Below, piece by piece: positions 35,301-44,453 of a stretch of DNA of 64,000 nucleotides; position 1 is the stretch's first letter; the number at the start of each line of letters is the position of its first letter. Below the pieces are notes generated by a model. The model was not told the origin of the DNA and did no database searches. It worked only from the letters and a program-made list of their open reading frames with translations. Location: assembly GCF_010614725.1 (NCBI RefSeq), contig NZ_JAAEHL010000011.1, positions 124,001-188,000 on the forward strand. Direction: 5' to 3'. Source of the DNA: Flavobacterium ajazii (lineage in GTDB: Bacteria; Bacteroidota; Bacteroidia; Flavobacteriales; Flavobacteriaceae). A program made the translations under genes and the position numbers.

Positions 35301-36686
35301 TCGGCTGGCGACCCAGATATTTCCCTTATTATCTGTCATCAAACTTCTGACATTGTGTTTGTGCCCATTATTTGATGAATTCAGATTTAATGTCGAAAAA
35401 TTAGAATTACTAAAAGTGATGAGGTCCAATCCCTGTTTATAAGAGCAAAACCACAAGTTTCCTAACCGGTCAAACATGGCAGTATGCATCACATCTGATA
35501 CAGTCTCTCTGGATTCCTTAATACAACGAATTATAGAACATAATTTATTTTGCTTTTCATCCCAGTAAGCAAACGGCTCATTATTAGACTGGATCCAGAC
35601 TGTTCCGTCAGGCGAGTTAAGCAGGAAGCTTTTTCTTTCGATTCCAACAGTAGCAGGATCCCCCGAATCTACTTTCATGTATTTTGCTGTTCTGGTTGTC
35701 AAATCGAATTGGTAAACACCCGAATCATAGACCTCAAACCAAAAATAACGCGAGCGTGTCGATCCCAGATAATTGATTTTCTTACCTGGAAAACCTGCTA
35801 GTGTTTTGCTATTGTAAACATCCAGTTTTCCGGTTTTTGTATCATAAAAATAAAAGTCATTTCCACGCGAAACCAACAATATTTTGGTACCCGCGACAAG
35901 TTCTGCCTGAACAATATCTTCTTGTACATTTAGATTAAAATCAAAAAAGGTACTTGTCTTTTTAGAATAACGTGTAAGTTTTCCACGGGCGCCACCAAAC
36001 CATATATCCTCTTTGGTTTCCATAAAAGAAATATACGAATACGATTTTCCAGGCTGCCCTGTCATATTCACAAAGAAATATTCAGGTTCTGCATTTCCCT
36101 TTTTTAACCTGCAGATACCATTATCTGTCAAAATCCAGGTTATCCCTAAAGTATCTTCAAAAACATCGTGAACTTTACCCGAATGTTTTGCAGGATCAAA
36201 AACAATTTTTCGAACTTTTTTATTAGTTTCAAAAACAATCAGATGCTTTTTATTCTGAGGAAAAAGCCATACTCTTCCAGAAGGCATAACTTTGAACTTT
36301 TCAAAATCATTCTCCTCTGCTGATTTTCCTTCAAGCGGATAATGAAAACTTAAATTTTCTCTGTCGAAATAATAAACATTGTTTTGCTCAGACTGAATCC
36401 AGATACGTCCATTGTTATCAAACTTAAATTTAGATACCCTATTCGAAATTAAATTTAAAGAATCCCCCTGTTCTACCCTGAATTTCTGAAAGGTACTCCC
36501 GTCATAACGAATCAGTCCATTAAAAGTACCCAGCCAGATAAATCCTTTTTTATCCTGCTGAATATCCAGAATACGGGACTGACTCAACTTTACATCGTGT
36601 GAAAAATGAGTCAGGATACCAGATGGCTGAGCCATACATAAAGCACTTAAATAAAAAAAGACTACAATTAGGTTTCGTTTCAGCAT
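32355..36686 (-). CDS. Hybrid two-component sensor-regulator of the pectin PUL
   Basis: Single-polypeptide sensor kinase and transcription factor of 1443 aa, spanning the inner membrane. After a signal segment, residues about 25-770 form two seven-bladed propellers of Reg_prop repeats (e.g. QQDKKGFIWLGTFNGLIRYD). A Y_Y_Y domain (about 795-880) leads to one transmembrane helix (about 890-910). HisKA has the phospho-accepting His940 (FTDISHEIRTPL). HATPase motifs are NLLSNAFKY, DNGPGIN and STGIGLSI. The receiver Asp is D1240 (IISDIMMPETDG), and the AraC-type HTH ends the protein (ELGRLMCMSRASFFNKL). It lies divergent from the GH3 gene and should respond to a periplasmic pectic oligosaccharide and switch on the locus. 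The exact ligand is unknown. Confidence 0.93.
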   Translation of the reverse strand: MLKRNLIVVFFYLSALCMAQPSGILTHFSHDVKLSQSRILDIQQDKKGFIWLGTFNGLIRYDGSTFQKFRVEQGDSLNLISNRVSKFKFDNNGRIWIQSEQNNVYYFDRENLSFHYPLEGKSAEENDFEKFKVMPSGRVWLFPQNKKHLIVFETNKKVRKIVFDPAKHSGKVHDVFEDTLGITWILTDNGICRLKKGNAEPEYFFVNMTGQPGKSYSYISFMETKEDIWFGGARGKLTRYSKKTSTFFDFNLNVQEDIVQAELVAGTKILLVSRGNDFYFYDTKTGKLDVYNSKTLAGFPGKKINYLGSTRSRYFWFEVYDSGVYQFDLTTRTAKYMKVDSGDPATVGIERKSFLLNSPDGTVWIQSNNEPFAYWDEKQNKLCSIIRCIKESRETVSDVMHTAMFDRLGNLWFCSYKQGLDLITFSNSNFSTLNLNSSNNGHKHNVRSLMTDNKGNIWVASRTEKITLFNSQKKRVGVLGADGTLSPSGPGWGADVYSMMQDTKGRIWVGTRGNGLFCLLPAAQSFRYKVIHYKYDEKNRYSINSDNIFKIFQASTGQIYVATWGGGINLISESGNDIRFINYNNELKSYPIKTADKVRSIVESKDHKLFFISSYKLFSFPGGNVNAGKLLFKEYPQVSGNDILDVLITHDNQIALATNGKGLILTAVDKKDQLKVKSVWNETIVFPVEGVVSMQEDKAGKIWLMSDNQVVRFDPKRNTAETFPELKSLIGTEIFSEATKCRLANGEIVVGYSNGAIYFKPEAIKPFYFKPYLAISGFWVNNKELHEINPDTPKNPDLLEEVTLKHDQNFFRIQISALDYLKSEGIVYRYKLEGIDKQWNYIKGGQSINYTNLGRGEYTLLVSSTNGHNLWVDNERQIKITIRPSIWGTNFAYFCYLLLAIGLFVLIRRAILTILKLRNDVELQKQMGELKLKFFTDISHEIRTPLTMITAPLELMLSDDNIKDSVKGQLRIIEKNSNKLLNLVSQILDLRRIQDRKLVVSEVNLGDFATKMCENFTEMSIQHDILLKVNVSISNSNIWADPDSLDKILINLLSNAFKYCNKGDTIEVIVEETEKQVSLKVADNGPGINPLLQKRLFVRFSNYNENPHNPSTGIGLSIVKDLTDKHGADIFVESTPGKGSCFQIDFLKGYKHFTEDVDILLEETDEYVQEDVKIETESDSVLFEEEVREMPVGLIVEDDPELRGFIVSVLEKEYTIYVAENGTEGYLKAAELSPDFIISDIMMPETDGIEMLKLIRNNFAVSHVPVILLSAKSSIESKLEGMEYGADDYITKPFNVSFLKARVKNVLQQRLRLQRLYSTGNITEIAEEEPLQISNKDNKFMVQVIKLVKENMSKTDFSVDELGRLMCMSRASFFNKLKHITGVSPVVFIRDMRLSEAAELIKNEDLLIKEICFEVGFNDLKYFGKCFRAKFNQTPAEYRRQFR

Positions 36687-37170
36687 TTAAATTTTTATTA
36701 GCGTAAGCAAAACACAAAAATATCAAAATTCTCTTCTGAACCTAAAATACACCCTGTCAGTAGCTAAATACCACCCTCTAAATAGTTATTTGTACCTACT
36801 TCATCTTTTTAGTAAAAATTAAAAAAATCGATACAAGCTTTATAACATCCTTCAAATAGCAATTTATCCCAAGCTGAAAAATAGAAACATCTAATTTTGC
36901 TATAGATAAAGTAATTGGTAATTCAAATTTATTGAAAGAGATTATTAAACACATAGAAACATAGATTTTGTAAACTAAAAAAAGACGTTTCACTAAATTA
37001 AATACACATAGCTGTGTGAAGAAACAAATTTCTTTTTTTATAACCTTTTTTAAACTAAAACTCTATGTTTCTATGTGTCAAATCAATTTTAATAAATAAC
37101 ATTAAACAGATTTCATATTGAATCGGTTACTTTTATTAACTATCAACCAAAATATTTTTAAAAGACCTCT
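36687..37170. other. Divergent regulatory region between the sensor gene and GH3
   Basis: 484 bases without a gene-like frame, holding the two divergent promoters and an inverted repeat with 17-bp arms (36949-36965 and 37062-37078). A small hairpin (ACACATAGCTGTGT, 37004-37017) lies in its spacer. No exact TAnnTTTG element could be assigned to either gene; TACTTTTA just upstream of the GH3 gene is a 7/8 match. Confidence 0.5.
36949..37078. repeat. Inverted repeat, 17-bp arms, 96-base spacer
   Basis: Arm ACACATAGAAACATAGA (36949-36965) is perfectly complementary to TCTATGTTTCTATGTGT (37062-37078). A related motif occurs at 51455-51480, so it may be a dispersed repeat rather than an operator. 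Confidence 0.6.
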
Positions 37171-39786
37171 ATGAGAAAAGTATATCGTCTCATGTTTGTG
37201 CTGAACTTTCTGGCACTAAACACTTATGCGCAGGAAAAGTTTCCATTTAACAATCCTAATTTAACAACTGAGCAGCGTGTTAACGATCTTGTATCGAGAA
37301 TGACTATAGATGAAAAAATCAGCCAGTTGATGGATTCTTCTCCGGCTATCACACGCCTTGGTGTACCCGAATACAACTGGTGGAACGAATCGCTGCATGG
37401 TGTTGCCCGTGCAGGATATGCAACTGTTTTTCCACAATCTATTTCAATCGCATCTTCCTGGGACCGACAGTTAATTTTTGATGTTGCCAGTGCCATTTCT
37501 GATGAAGCCCGTGCCAAACATCACGAATACTTAAGACGCGGCCAGCATGGCATGTATCAGGGATTGACATTTTGGTCTCCGAACATCAATATTTTCCGTG
37601 ATCCGCGATGGGGACGCGGACATGAAACTTATGGTGAAGACCCGTTTCTTACCGGCCAGTTAGGACTTAATTTCGTAAATGGTCTTCAGGGTACTAATGA
37701 AAAATACCTGAAAGTTATAGCTACCGCCAAGCATTTCGCAGTTCACTCAGGACCTGAACCATCACGTCACGAGTTCAATGCAGAAACCAGCGATATCGAT
37801 CTTTATGAGACTTATCTTCCTGCCTTTCGTACTTTGGTAAAAGATGGTCATGTATATTCGGTAATGGGCGCTTATAACCGTTTTAGAGGCGAGTCTGCAA
37901 GTGCCAGTCCGTTTCTATTCAATATTCTTAGAAATGTATGGGGATTTAATGGCTATATCGTATCAGACTGCGGTGCTGTTACCGATATCTGGAAACACCA
38001 CAAGATTACCAGTGATGCTGCTACTGCATCTGCTCTGGCTGTAAAAGAAGGTCTGGATCTGGAATGCGGAAGCAGTTATAAATCATTAAAAGAAGCTCTT
38101 GACCGTAAATTACTTACAGAGGCAGATATTGACATTACATTAAAACGTTTGTTTACCGCCCGTTTCAAATTAGGAATGTTCGATCCGGAGGAAATTGTAC
38201 CTTATGCCCAGATTCCATATTCGGCAAACAACAACTCCGCTCACGACTATCTGGCACGTATCGCTTCTCAAAAAAGTATTGTGCTTTTGAAAAACCAAAA
38301 CAATACACTGCCACTTTCGAAAGAGACAAAAACAATTGCCGTAATAGGTCCTAATGCAAATGATGTACAGTCGTTATGGGGAAATTACAGCGGTATTCCA
38401 AGCAATCCGGTTTCTGTATTAAAAGGAATCCAGAACAAACTGGAACCTAATTCCAAGGTTTTATACGCAAAAGGAACTGATCTTGCGAAAGGAGTTCCTG
38501 CTATGAAAGTCATTCCGTCTATTTATTTTCAGAATGAAAACGGCACACAAGGCTTAACCGCTGAATATTTTGATAATTCTAAATGGGAAGGGAAACCACT
38601 TTTTACCCGCACAGACGATAATATTGATTTCCACTGGAATATCGACACACCGGATTCCCGCATGAAAATGGGTAATTACAGTGTTAGATGGACCGGTTAT
38701 CTTGTAGCTCCAAAATCCGGAACTTACAATATCACCGAATGGTCAAAACCTTTTATGACTGTTGAAATTGAAGGTGGAAAAAATACCGGAGGAAAAAACA
38801 ATCACCACCCGCGCATTCGTCCACAGAAAATTCAGTTAGAAGCCGGAAAGAAATATAAAATCGAGGTTAAATACCAAAACTTCTATGGTGATGCCATCGC
38901 ACAGCTTTTATGGGCTGAACCAGAAGAAAACATTTTACAGGAAGCTATTAAGACAGCAAATCAGGCAGACGCTGTAGTTTTGGTTTTGGGATTAAACGAA
39001 CGTCTTGAAGGAGAAGAAATGAAGGTAGAAGCAGATGGCTTTGAAGGTGGAGACCGCACAAGCCTTAACTTACCGGCTAATCAGGAAGAATTGATGAAAG
39101 CGATGATTGCAACCGGCAAACCAGTCGTTCTGGTTTTAATAAACGGAAGCGCACTTTCAATCAATTGGGCCAACGACAATGTGCCTGCAATTTTAACAGC
39201 AGGATATCCGGGACAGCAAGGGGGTAATGCAATTGCTGATGTGCTTTTTGGAGATTACAATCCTGCCGGCCGACTTCCGGTGACTTATTATAAATCGGTT
39301 GATCAGCTTCCGTCTTTCGAAAATTATAATATGAAAGGCCGTACGTATCGCTATTTTGATAAAAAACCGTTGTACCCTTTTGGATTTGGTTTAAGTTATA
39401 CCAAATTCAAATACAGCAATTTAAAATTCCCGGCGAATCCATCTTCTGAAAAAGATTTTGAAGTTTCTGTTGATGTAACGAATATCGGTGAACGTGACGG
39501 AGATGAGGTAGTTGAATTGTATTTAAAAGATGAAAAAGCATCAACTCCCCGTCCTATAATTCAGCTGGAAGGTTTCGAACGCGTCAGTCTGAAAAAAGGA
39601 GAATCAAAAACGGTTCGTTTCACCATTACTCCAAGACAATTGTCTCTAATAGATAAAAAAGGCCAGCGTGTAATTGAAACTGGATGGTTTACCATTTCAG
39701 CAGGTGGAAAACAGCCTGACGGTTCTGACGACACCCAAAACGGACGATTCAAAATTAATGGTAAAGGAGTTTTACCAGAAAGATAG
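37171..39786 (+). CDS. GH3 glycosidase (beta-xylosidase/beta-glucosidase type) with PA14 insert
   Basis: 871-aa exported glycosidase with a Sec signal peptide (FVLNFLALNTYAQ). The GH3 (alpha/beta)8 domain has WWNESLHGVARAG, WSPNINIFRDPRWGRGHETY and GPEPSRHEFNAE. The nucleophile is D266 in IVSDCGAVTDIW. A PA14 domain (about 455-590, TAEYFDNSKWEGKPLFTR) is inserted in the second domain, and a fibronectin-like domain (about 760-860) closes the protein. The SLHGVA/SDCGAV pattern is typical of GH3 beta-xylosidases. It has no type IX tail, so it is periplasmic. It is the first PUL gene on the plus strand and has its own terminator. It would trim xylose or glucose from pectic side chains; aglycone specificity is not resolved. 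Confidence 0.9.
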   Translation: MRKVYRLMFVLNFLALNTYAQEKFPFNNPNLTTEQRVNDLVSRMTIDEKISQLMDSSPAITRLGVPEYNWWNESLHGVARAGYATVFPQSISIASSWDRQLIFDVASAISDEARAKHHEYLRRGQHGMYQGLTFWSPNINIFRDPRWGRGHETYGEDPFLTGQLGLNFVNGLQGTNEKYLKVIATAKHFAVHSGPEPSRHEFNAETSDIDLYETYLPAFRTLVKDGHVYSVMGAYNRFRGESASASPFLFNILRNVWGFNGYIVSDCGAVTDIWKHHKITSDAATASALAVKEGLDLECGSSYKSLKEALDRKLLTEADIDITLKRLFTARFKLGMFDPEEIVPYAQIPYSANNNSAHDYLARIASQKSIVLLKNQNNTLPLSKETKTIAVIGPNANDVQSLWGNYSGIPSNPVSVLKGIQNKLEPNSKVLYAKGTDLAKGVPAMKVIPSIYFQNENGTQGLTAEYFDNSKWEGKPLFTRTDDNIDFHWNIDTPDSRMKMGNYSVRWTGYLVAPKSGTYNITEWSKPFMTVEIEGGKNTGGKNNHHPRIRPQKIQLEAGKKYKIEVKYQNFYGDAIAQLLWAEPEENILQEAIKTANQADAVVLVLGLNERLEGEEMKVEADGFEGGDRTSLNLPANQEELMKAMIATGKPVVLVLINGSALSINWANDNVPAILTAGYPGQQGGNAIADVLFGDYNPAGRLPVTYYKSVDQLPSFENYNMKGRTYRYFDKKPLYPFGFGLSYTKFKYSNLKFPANPSSEKDFEVSVDVTNIGERDGDEVVELYLKDEKASTPRPIIQLEGFERVSLKKGESKTVRFTITPRQLSLIDKKGQRVIETGWFTISAGGKQPDGSDDTQNGRFKINGKGVLPER

Positions 39787-39818
39787 TTTATAGTTTAAGT
39801 TTATTTTAGTTTAATGCG

Positions 39819-39855
39819 CAAACCCTTTACTCTTTCGTAAAGGGTTTGTTTTTTT
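39819..39855 (+). terminator. Rho-independent terminator after GH3
   Basis: Perfect 12-bp stem (CAAACCCTTTAC with GTAAAGGGTTTG), 6-base loop, then seven T. It separates GH3 from the SusCD transcript. Confidence 0.9.
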
Positions 39856-39955
39856 ATATCACTAACCCATTGGATATCACTAAAGTTTAAGTATCACCCT
39901 AGTTCATTTGGTTTTGTTCAGGATAAACTTAGTCGAAAGCTTATGAAACTGGAAT

Positions 39956-39979
39956 GGATTCGACTCCGCCTGTCTGATA
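39956..39979. repeat. GAGTCGAA-type dispersed repeat, degenerate copy
   Basis: Read on the minus strand, GGCGGAGTCGAATCC with flanking CAGA resembles the fuller repeat at 49994-50024. Confidence 0.4.
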
Positions 39980-40163
39980 ATAGAAATGTAAAGTAGCTTT
40001 TTGATGTAGGATTGATTGAATATGTTTTTATTGCTATTTATTTTTTTAAAGTATGTAAAAAATATCTTAAATAATTGATTAATCATTAGTAAAGACAGGC
40101 TAAAATAGCGATTTAACCCTCTTCGAAAAGCAATATTTACACCCAATTCAGATTCCCTCTTTA

Positions 40164-40171
40164 TAGTTTTG
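40164..40171 (+). promoter_or_regulatory. -7 element TAGTTTTG of the SusCD operon
   Basis: Exact TAnnTTTG match 156 bases before the first annotated gene of the operon and 55 bases before the small reading frame at 40227. A long 5' leader is implied. The -33 box is weak (TTTA 24 bases upstream). Confidence 0.45.
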
Positions 40172-40226
40172 CCCCATAACCTATAAGTTTTTAACTAATT
40201 CTTAACTAACCATTAAAACCAAGCTT

Positions 40227-40316
40227 ATGAAACAAATTAGCATTTTTAATCTATTAGATACGGTCGTGCCGAAAGTCACCTGTGCCGGCCAAAAGGGAAG
40301 CAGTTTTCATTTTTAA
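40227..40316 (+). CDS. Candidate 29-aa leader peptide ahead of the SusCD operon
   Basis: ATG 40227 to TAA 40316 encodes MKQISIFNLLDTVVPKVTCA followed by GQKGSSFHF. It sits in the predicted 5' leader and ends 11 bases before the next gene. The stretch is more GC-rich and codon-like than the DNA around it. There is no signal peptide. It could be a real small protein, a leader peptide coupling translation, or part of a structured RNA. No homology is claimed. Confidence 0.4.
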   Translation: MKQISIFNLLDTVVPKVTCAGQKGSSFHF

Positions 40317-40327
40317 ATTATACGAAT

Positions 40328-41143
40328 ATGAAAAAAATGAAAAGCCTGATACCCGGAGCATTATTGCTTCTTTTTATGATGGGATCCTGTTCAAGTGACG
40401 AAATGAAGTATGAGCCTTCGGTTGTAAGAGATTATGCGCTTCAGCTGAATGGAAATCCCTGGAATATAAATGTAGGTATTTCAACAAGACCTATTTTTAT
40501 TTATAAAGACAACGGCGATTATTTCGGTAATTACAGTTCACTTTATCGTTTTGCTCTTGAGAAAGGAAGCTACAAGTTTATTGCATCTGATATTCCTGCA
40601 GAAATGGTGCTTTTACCAGTTAACCTAAATGATTTTGTTGTTCCTCAGTCAGTCAATGCTGATCAAAAAGTAAACTTATCGGCTGCGGTTCCTTATGCAA
40701 CACCATTTGAGGAAAAACTTAATCTAAACATTCTTACCAGAACAGGGACTTTGCGTCTGAAATCAAAAGACATTGTAGCCGATCCAAGTTATGCTGTTAT
40801 AAAAACAACCGTTTCTGTAAAACGTAATGGATACAAAGTCTCTGACGAAACTTATGTACAAGGAGATATGTCGGTTTCCAGATCTAAGAAAACGACCACA
40901 GGAGGAATTAACTACTTAGATGATTTTATTGTATTTCAGACTGATGAGGCGGCGAATAATGTTACTATTCGTATAGAGTTTATGACTGCCGATCTGGTTG
41001 TGGTAAAAACAAAAGAAATTGAAGGCTCTTTTCCAATTCTAGGAAATGGAGTTACTAATATCGATTTTAACCTGAATGATCCGGATACGCCAATCATTAA
41101 AGATTATGTAGTAACCATTAATGGAGTTGTTCAGACCAAATAA
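40328..41143 (+). CDS. PUL lipoprotein of unknown function
   Basis: 271-aa lipoprotein (ALLLLFMMGSCSSDE, Cys at residue 21). The mature part is all-beta in character, with two domains: about 35-135 (YRFALEKGSYKFIASDIP) and 140-250 (LNILTRTGTLRLKSKDIV). This double beta-sandwich look recalls Mfa2/FimB-like surface lipoproteins and SusE/F-position glycan-binding proteins, but I do not recognise the family. It directly precedes susC by 59 bases in the same operon, so a surface glycan-binding or docking role is the best inference. ATG 40337 is an alternative start. Confidence 0.7.
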   Translation: MKKMKSLIPGALLLLFMMGSCSSDEMKYEPSVVRDYALQLNGNPWNINVGISTRPIFIYKDNGDYFGNYSSLYRFALEKGSYKFIASDIPAEMVLLPVNLNDFVVPQSVNADQKVNLSAAVPYATPFEEKLNLNILTRTGTLRLKSKDIVADPSYAVIKTTVSVKRNGYKVSDETYVQGDMSVSRSKKTTTGGINYLDDFIVFQTDEAANNVTIRIEFMTADLVVVKTKEIEGSFPILGNGVTNIDFNLNDPDTPIIKDYVVTINGVVQTK

Positions 41144-41202
41144 ATAAAATCCAATTGAACAGATTTGAAAACAAATCTAAATCAAAATAAAATATAGTAG
41201 TT

Positions 41203-44200
41203 ATGATGATAAAAAAACATATCATGAGCACGTTAATCGTCTTGTTCTTTGCGATTGGCGGTTATGCTCAGGAAACTGTGACGGGAGTGGTGAGAGATAA
41301 AATGGGCTCTATTCCCGGTGCAACAATTATTGTAAAGAATGAAAAATCTAACACCACCAGTGATTTTGACGGAAAATTTTCCATAAAAGTGACAAACCCT
41401 AAAACCGCTGTTTTGGTGGTTAAGTTCATTGGTTTGGAAGATATAACGGTACCTTTAAATGGACGTACCTCCGGAATTAACATTGAAATGAAGGAATCAA
41501 CTAGTGAATTGAATGAAGTAGTGGTAATTGGTTACGGTACGCAAAAACGTGCAAACCTGACCGGAGCTGTTTCGAGTATAAAAGGAACAGTATTAGAAAA
41601 AGTTCCAACCAGTTCTGTAGCGGAAGCATTGGTAGGTAAAATGCCGGGGGTTCAGATTACTTCGGCTGACGGTTCTCCGGGTTCTGAAATCATGATACGA
41701 GTTCGTGGAGGAGGTTCTATTACTCAGGACAATTCACCTTTAATTTTGGTTGATGGTTTTGAGGTTGCTACACTAAATGATATTCCGCCAACAGATATCG
41801 AATCGGTAGAAGTATTAAAAGATGCTGCATCTACGGCTATTTATGGTGCCCGTGGTGCTAACGGGGTTATTTTGGTGACTACAAAAAATCCTAAAGTAGG
41901 AAGGGTTTCTGTGAATATAAACAGTTATATGCAGGTAAAAACTTTAGCGAACCGTCTGGATGTAATGGATCCATATGAATATGTTATGATGCAGTATGAG
42001 TATGAAAGAGGAAGAACCTCAAATCCAACTGCTTTTTACAATCGTTACGGACAGGCTAATGAAATGTATATTTATAAAGGAGACAAAGGAACAGATTGGC
42101 AGGACGAAATTTTTGGTACTAACCCGATTACTAAATACATTGATTTTAGTATGAATGGAGGTAATGAAAAAACCAAATTTAAGTTTGCTGTAACGAATCA
42201 GGATCAGCCTGGGGTATTGGTAGGAACTGGTTTAAAGCAGACCAACATGAACCTGACACTTAATACAAAACTGTCTGATAAATTTACTTTTGAATTCCAG
42301 TCCCGTTTTATAAATCAGACAATTGACGGATCAGGTACAGAGGGCGTTAGCTTGCTTAGCGCAATACGTCAGGCACCAACACTTGGCTTACAGGATTATA
42401 TGACATTACCTGAAGATGATACCTATTTTGACCCTGAAGATTATGAGCCTGTTACACGTTTCAATCCGATGCAGGAAGCTGAAAGAAATTATCGTGAGCG
42501 CACCAAACGTACATTCAATACAGTGGGAGCATTAACATGGAACATAATGAAAGGATTAAGTTTTCGCAGTTCATTCGGTTTTGAATATCAGTATGAAGAA
42601 GACGGTCGTTTTTGGGGTCTTGACACTGGTACTGCAAATGCTAATGGAGGACTGCCGGTAGTGGGCTGGCAAATGACTCAAAGTCCGCGTACACAATTAA
42701 ATAATGTGTTGAATTATAACTTCAAAATCAATACAATTCACGATTTTCAGGTTATGGTGGGCCAGGAAATGAAGGATCAGAGAAGTTTTAGTAAAACATA
42801 TACCACTCGTTATTTTCCTGAAAATATAACTGCAGAAAAAGCATTAGATAATCTTGCACTGGGAACTCCTTATGCAAATTCATCAAAAGAAGGGTCACCT
42901 AATAAAATTTCATCATTCTTTGGCCGTGTGAATTATGGTTATGATGACAGATATCTGGCAACATTTACAATTCGTGCAGACGGTTCGACCAAGTTTGGTC
43001 CGGAAAATCGCTGGGGAATTTTTCCGGCAGGAGCATTTGCATGGAGAATATCAAATGAAAAATTCTTAAAAGAGAGCACAACCGTTTCAAATTTAAAATT
43101 ACGTTTAAGCTACGGAGTTTCGGGTAATGACCGTATTGATGGCGATTTGTATGCCAAATATTATGGCGTTTCCCAAGACAGATCAGTAGGCTGGGGAGAG
43201 GAAAGTCATTATTACTATAATTTCTATAATCCTAGTGGTAAGAGTGTAACGTATTTAAATAATCCTAATGTAAAATGGGAGACAACTTATACTGCCAATA
43301 TAGGGGTCGATTTTGGCTTTTTTAAAGAACGTCTTACCGGTAATATTGAATTTTATCAAAACACGGTAAAAGATTTGTTAGTGCCTTCGGATATTCCGGG
43401 ATCATCAGGTTTTAGTAAAATTATGACCAATGTGGGACAGACATCCAACAAAGGAGTTGAATTTGCAATTAATGCCAATCTGATTCAGAAAAAAGATTTT
43501 CACTTAGATGTAAATTTCAATATTGGATATAATAAAAATAAAATTGATGCACTTTCAACCGGAGAAAATGAGTGGATTCTTAGTTCAGGATGGGCAGGAA
43601 CCCAATTATTAAATGACGATGATTACCGTGCTTATGTAGGCGGTACAAAAGGTCTGATTTACGGTTTCGTTAATGATGGTTTTTACACTATGGATGACTT
43701 TGAGTCATTTGACGCTTTAACCAAAACATGGAAACTGAAAGAAGGTGTGGCAAATTCCAAAAACCTGTCAGGAGATCCGCGTCCGGGAAATGCTAAATTT
43801 AAAAAGCTGACACCTGTTGATCCATCAGATTCAAATACGTATGTAATTGGCGCAAATGACAGAAAAGTTATTGGTGATACTAACCCAAAATATTCAGGAG
43901 GTTTTGGACTGAATGCCGTATGGAAAAACTTTGATTTCAATACTTTCTTCAACTTTGTATATGGATTTGATGTTTTTAACGCAAACAAAGTCATGATGAC
44001 TTCATGGTATCAAAACAACCAAAATAACTTAGGAATGGAAGTAGGGCTGGAAAACCGTTGGAGAAACTTTGATGATATGGGGAACGACCTTCGTTATTCA
44101 CCGGCACTTTTAGCAGATTTCAATAAAAATGCCACTATGTGGAATCCAACGTCAATTGGTCGTCCTATTGCTTCGTCTTATGCAGTTGAAGATGGTTCTT

Positions 44201-44433
44201 TTTTACGTCTGAATACACTTTCTATAGGATATACAATTCCAATAGATGTATCCAAAAAATTAATATTTAACAGAGTCCGTTTGTATGTAACTGGTACTAA
44301 TTTATATGTCTGGACGAATTACTCAGGCTATGATCCGGAAGTTAATCTGGCAACTGGATTAACCCCTAACGTTGATTACAATGCGTATCCAAGAACGAGA
44401 AACTACACTTTTGGAGCTCAGTTATCATTTTAA
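41203..44433 (+). CDS. SusC/RagA-type TonB-linked outer-membrane transporter
   Basis: 1076-aa outer-membrane transporter importing pectic oligosaccharides. A Sec signal (LIVLFFAIGGYAQ) is followed by a CarboxypepD_reg domain (about 24-105; VTGVVRDKMGSIPGATIIVK). A TonB-box-like segment (NEVVVIGYGTQKRANLTGAV), the plug (about 120-230; PLILVDGFEV, VLKDAASTAIYGARGANGVI) and the barrel end in Phe (FGAQLSF). The motif set is standard for SusC. SusD follows after 20 bases, forming the usual pair. Oligosaccharide identity is inferred from the surrounding pectinolytic genes. Confidence 0.95.
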   Translation: MMIKKHIMSTLIVLFFAIGGYAQETVTGVVRDKMGSIPGATIIVKNEKSNTTSDFDGKFSIKVTNPKTAVLVVKFIGLEDITVPLNGRTSGINIEMKESTSELNEVVVIGYGTQKRANLTGAVSSIKGTVLEKVPTSSVAEALVGKMPGVQITSADGSPGSEIMIRVRGGGSITQDNSPLILVDGFEVATLNDIPPTDIESVEVLKDAASTAIYGARGANGVILVTTKNPKVGRVSVNINSYMQVKTLANRLDVMDPYEYVMMQYEYERGRTSNPTAFYNRYGQANEMYIYKGDKGTDWQDEIFGTNPITKYIDFSMNGGNEKTKFKFAVTNQDQPGVLVGTGLKQTNMNLTLNTKLSDKFTFEFQSRFINQTIDGSGTEGVSLLSAIRQAPTLGLQDYMTLPEDDTYFDPEDYEPVTRFNPMQEAERNYRERTKRTFNTVGALTWNIMKGLSFRSSFGFEYQYEEDGRFWGLDTGTANANGGLPVVGWQMTQSPRTQLNNVLNYNFKINTIHDFQVMVGQEMKDQRSFSKTYTTRYFPENITAEKALDNLALGTPYANSSKEGSPNKISSFFGRVNYGYDDRYLATFTIRADGSTKFGPENRWGIFPAGAFAWRISNEKFLKESTTVSNLKLRLSYGVSGNDRIDGDLYAKYYGVSQDRSVGWGEESHYYYNFYNPSGKSVTYLNNPNVKWETTYTANIGVDFGFFKERLTGNIEFYQNTVKDLLVPSDIPGSSGFSKIMTNVGQTSNKGVEFAINANLIQKKDFHLDVNFNIGYNKNKIDALSTGENEWILSSGWAGTQLLNDDDYRAYVGGTKGLIYGFVNDGFYTMDDFESFDALTKTWKLKEGVANSKNLSGDPRPGNAKFKKLTPVDPSDSNTYVIGANDRKVIGDTNPKYSGGFGLNAVWKNFDFNTFFNFVYGFDVFNANKVMMTSWYQNNQNNLGMEVGLENRWRNFDDMGNDLRYSPALLADFNKNATMWNPTSIGRPIASSYAVEDGSFLRLNTLSIGYTIPIDVSKKLIFNRVRLYVTGTNLYVWTNYSGYDPEVNLATGLTPNVDYNAYPRTRNYTFGAQLSF

Positions 44434-44453
44434 TTAAATCAAATTTTAAAATT

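Noticed and set aside
36796..36993. 65-aa minus-strand frame between sensor and GH3
   Set aside because: AT-rich, overlaps the inverted repeat, no credible start context or protein features.
39904..40146. 80-aa minus-strand frame between GH3 and the SusCD operon
   Set aside because: Low-complexity composition and overlap with a degenerate dispersed repeat.
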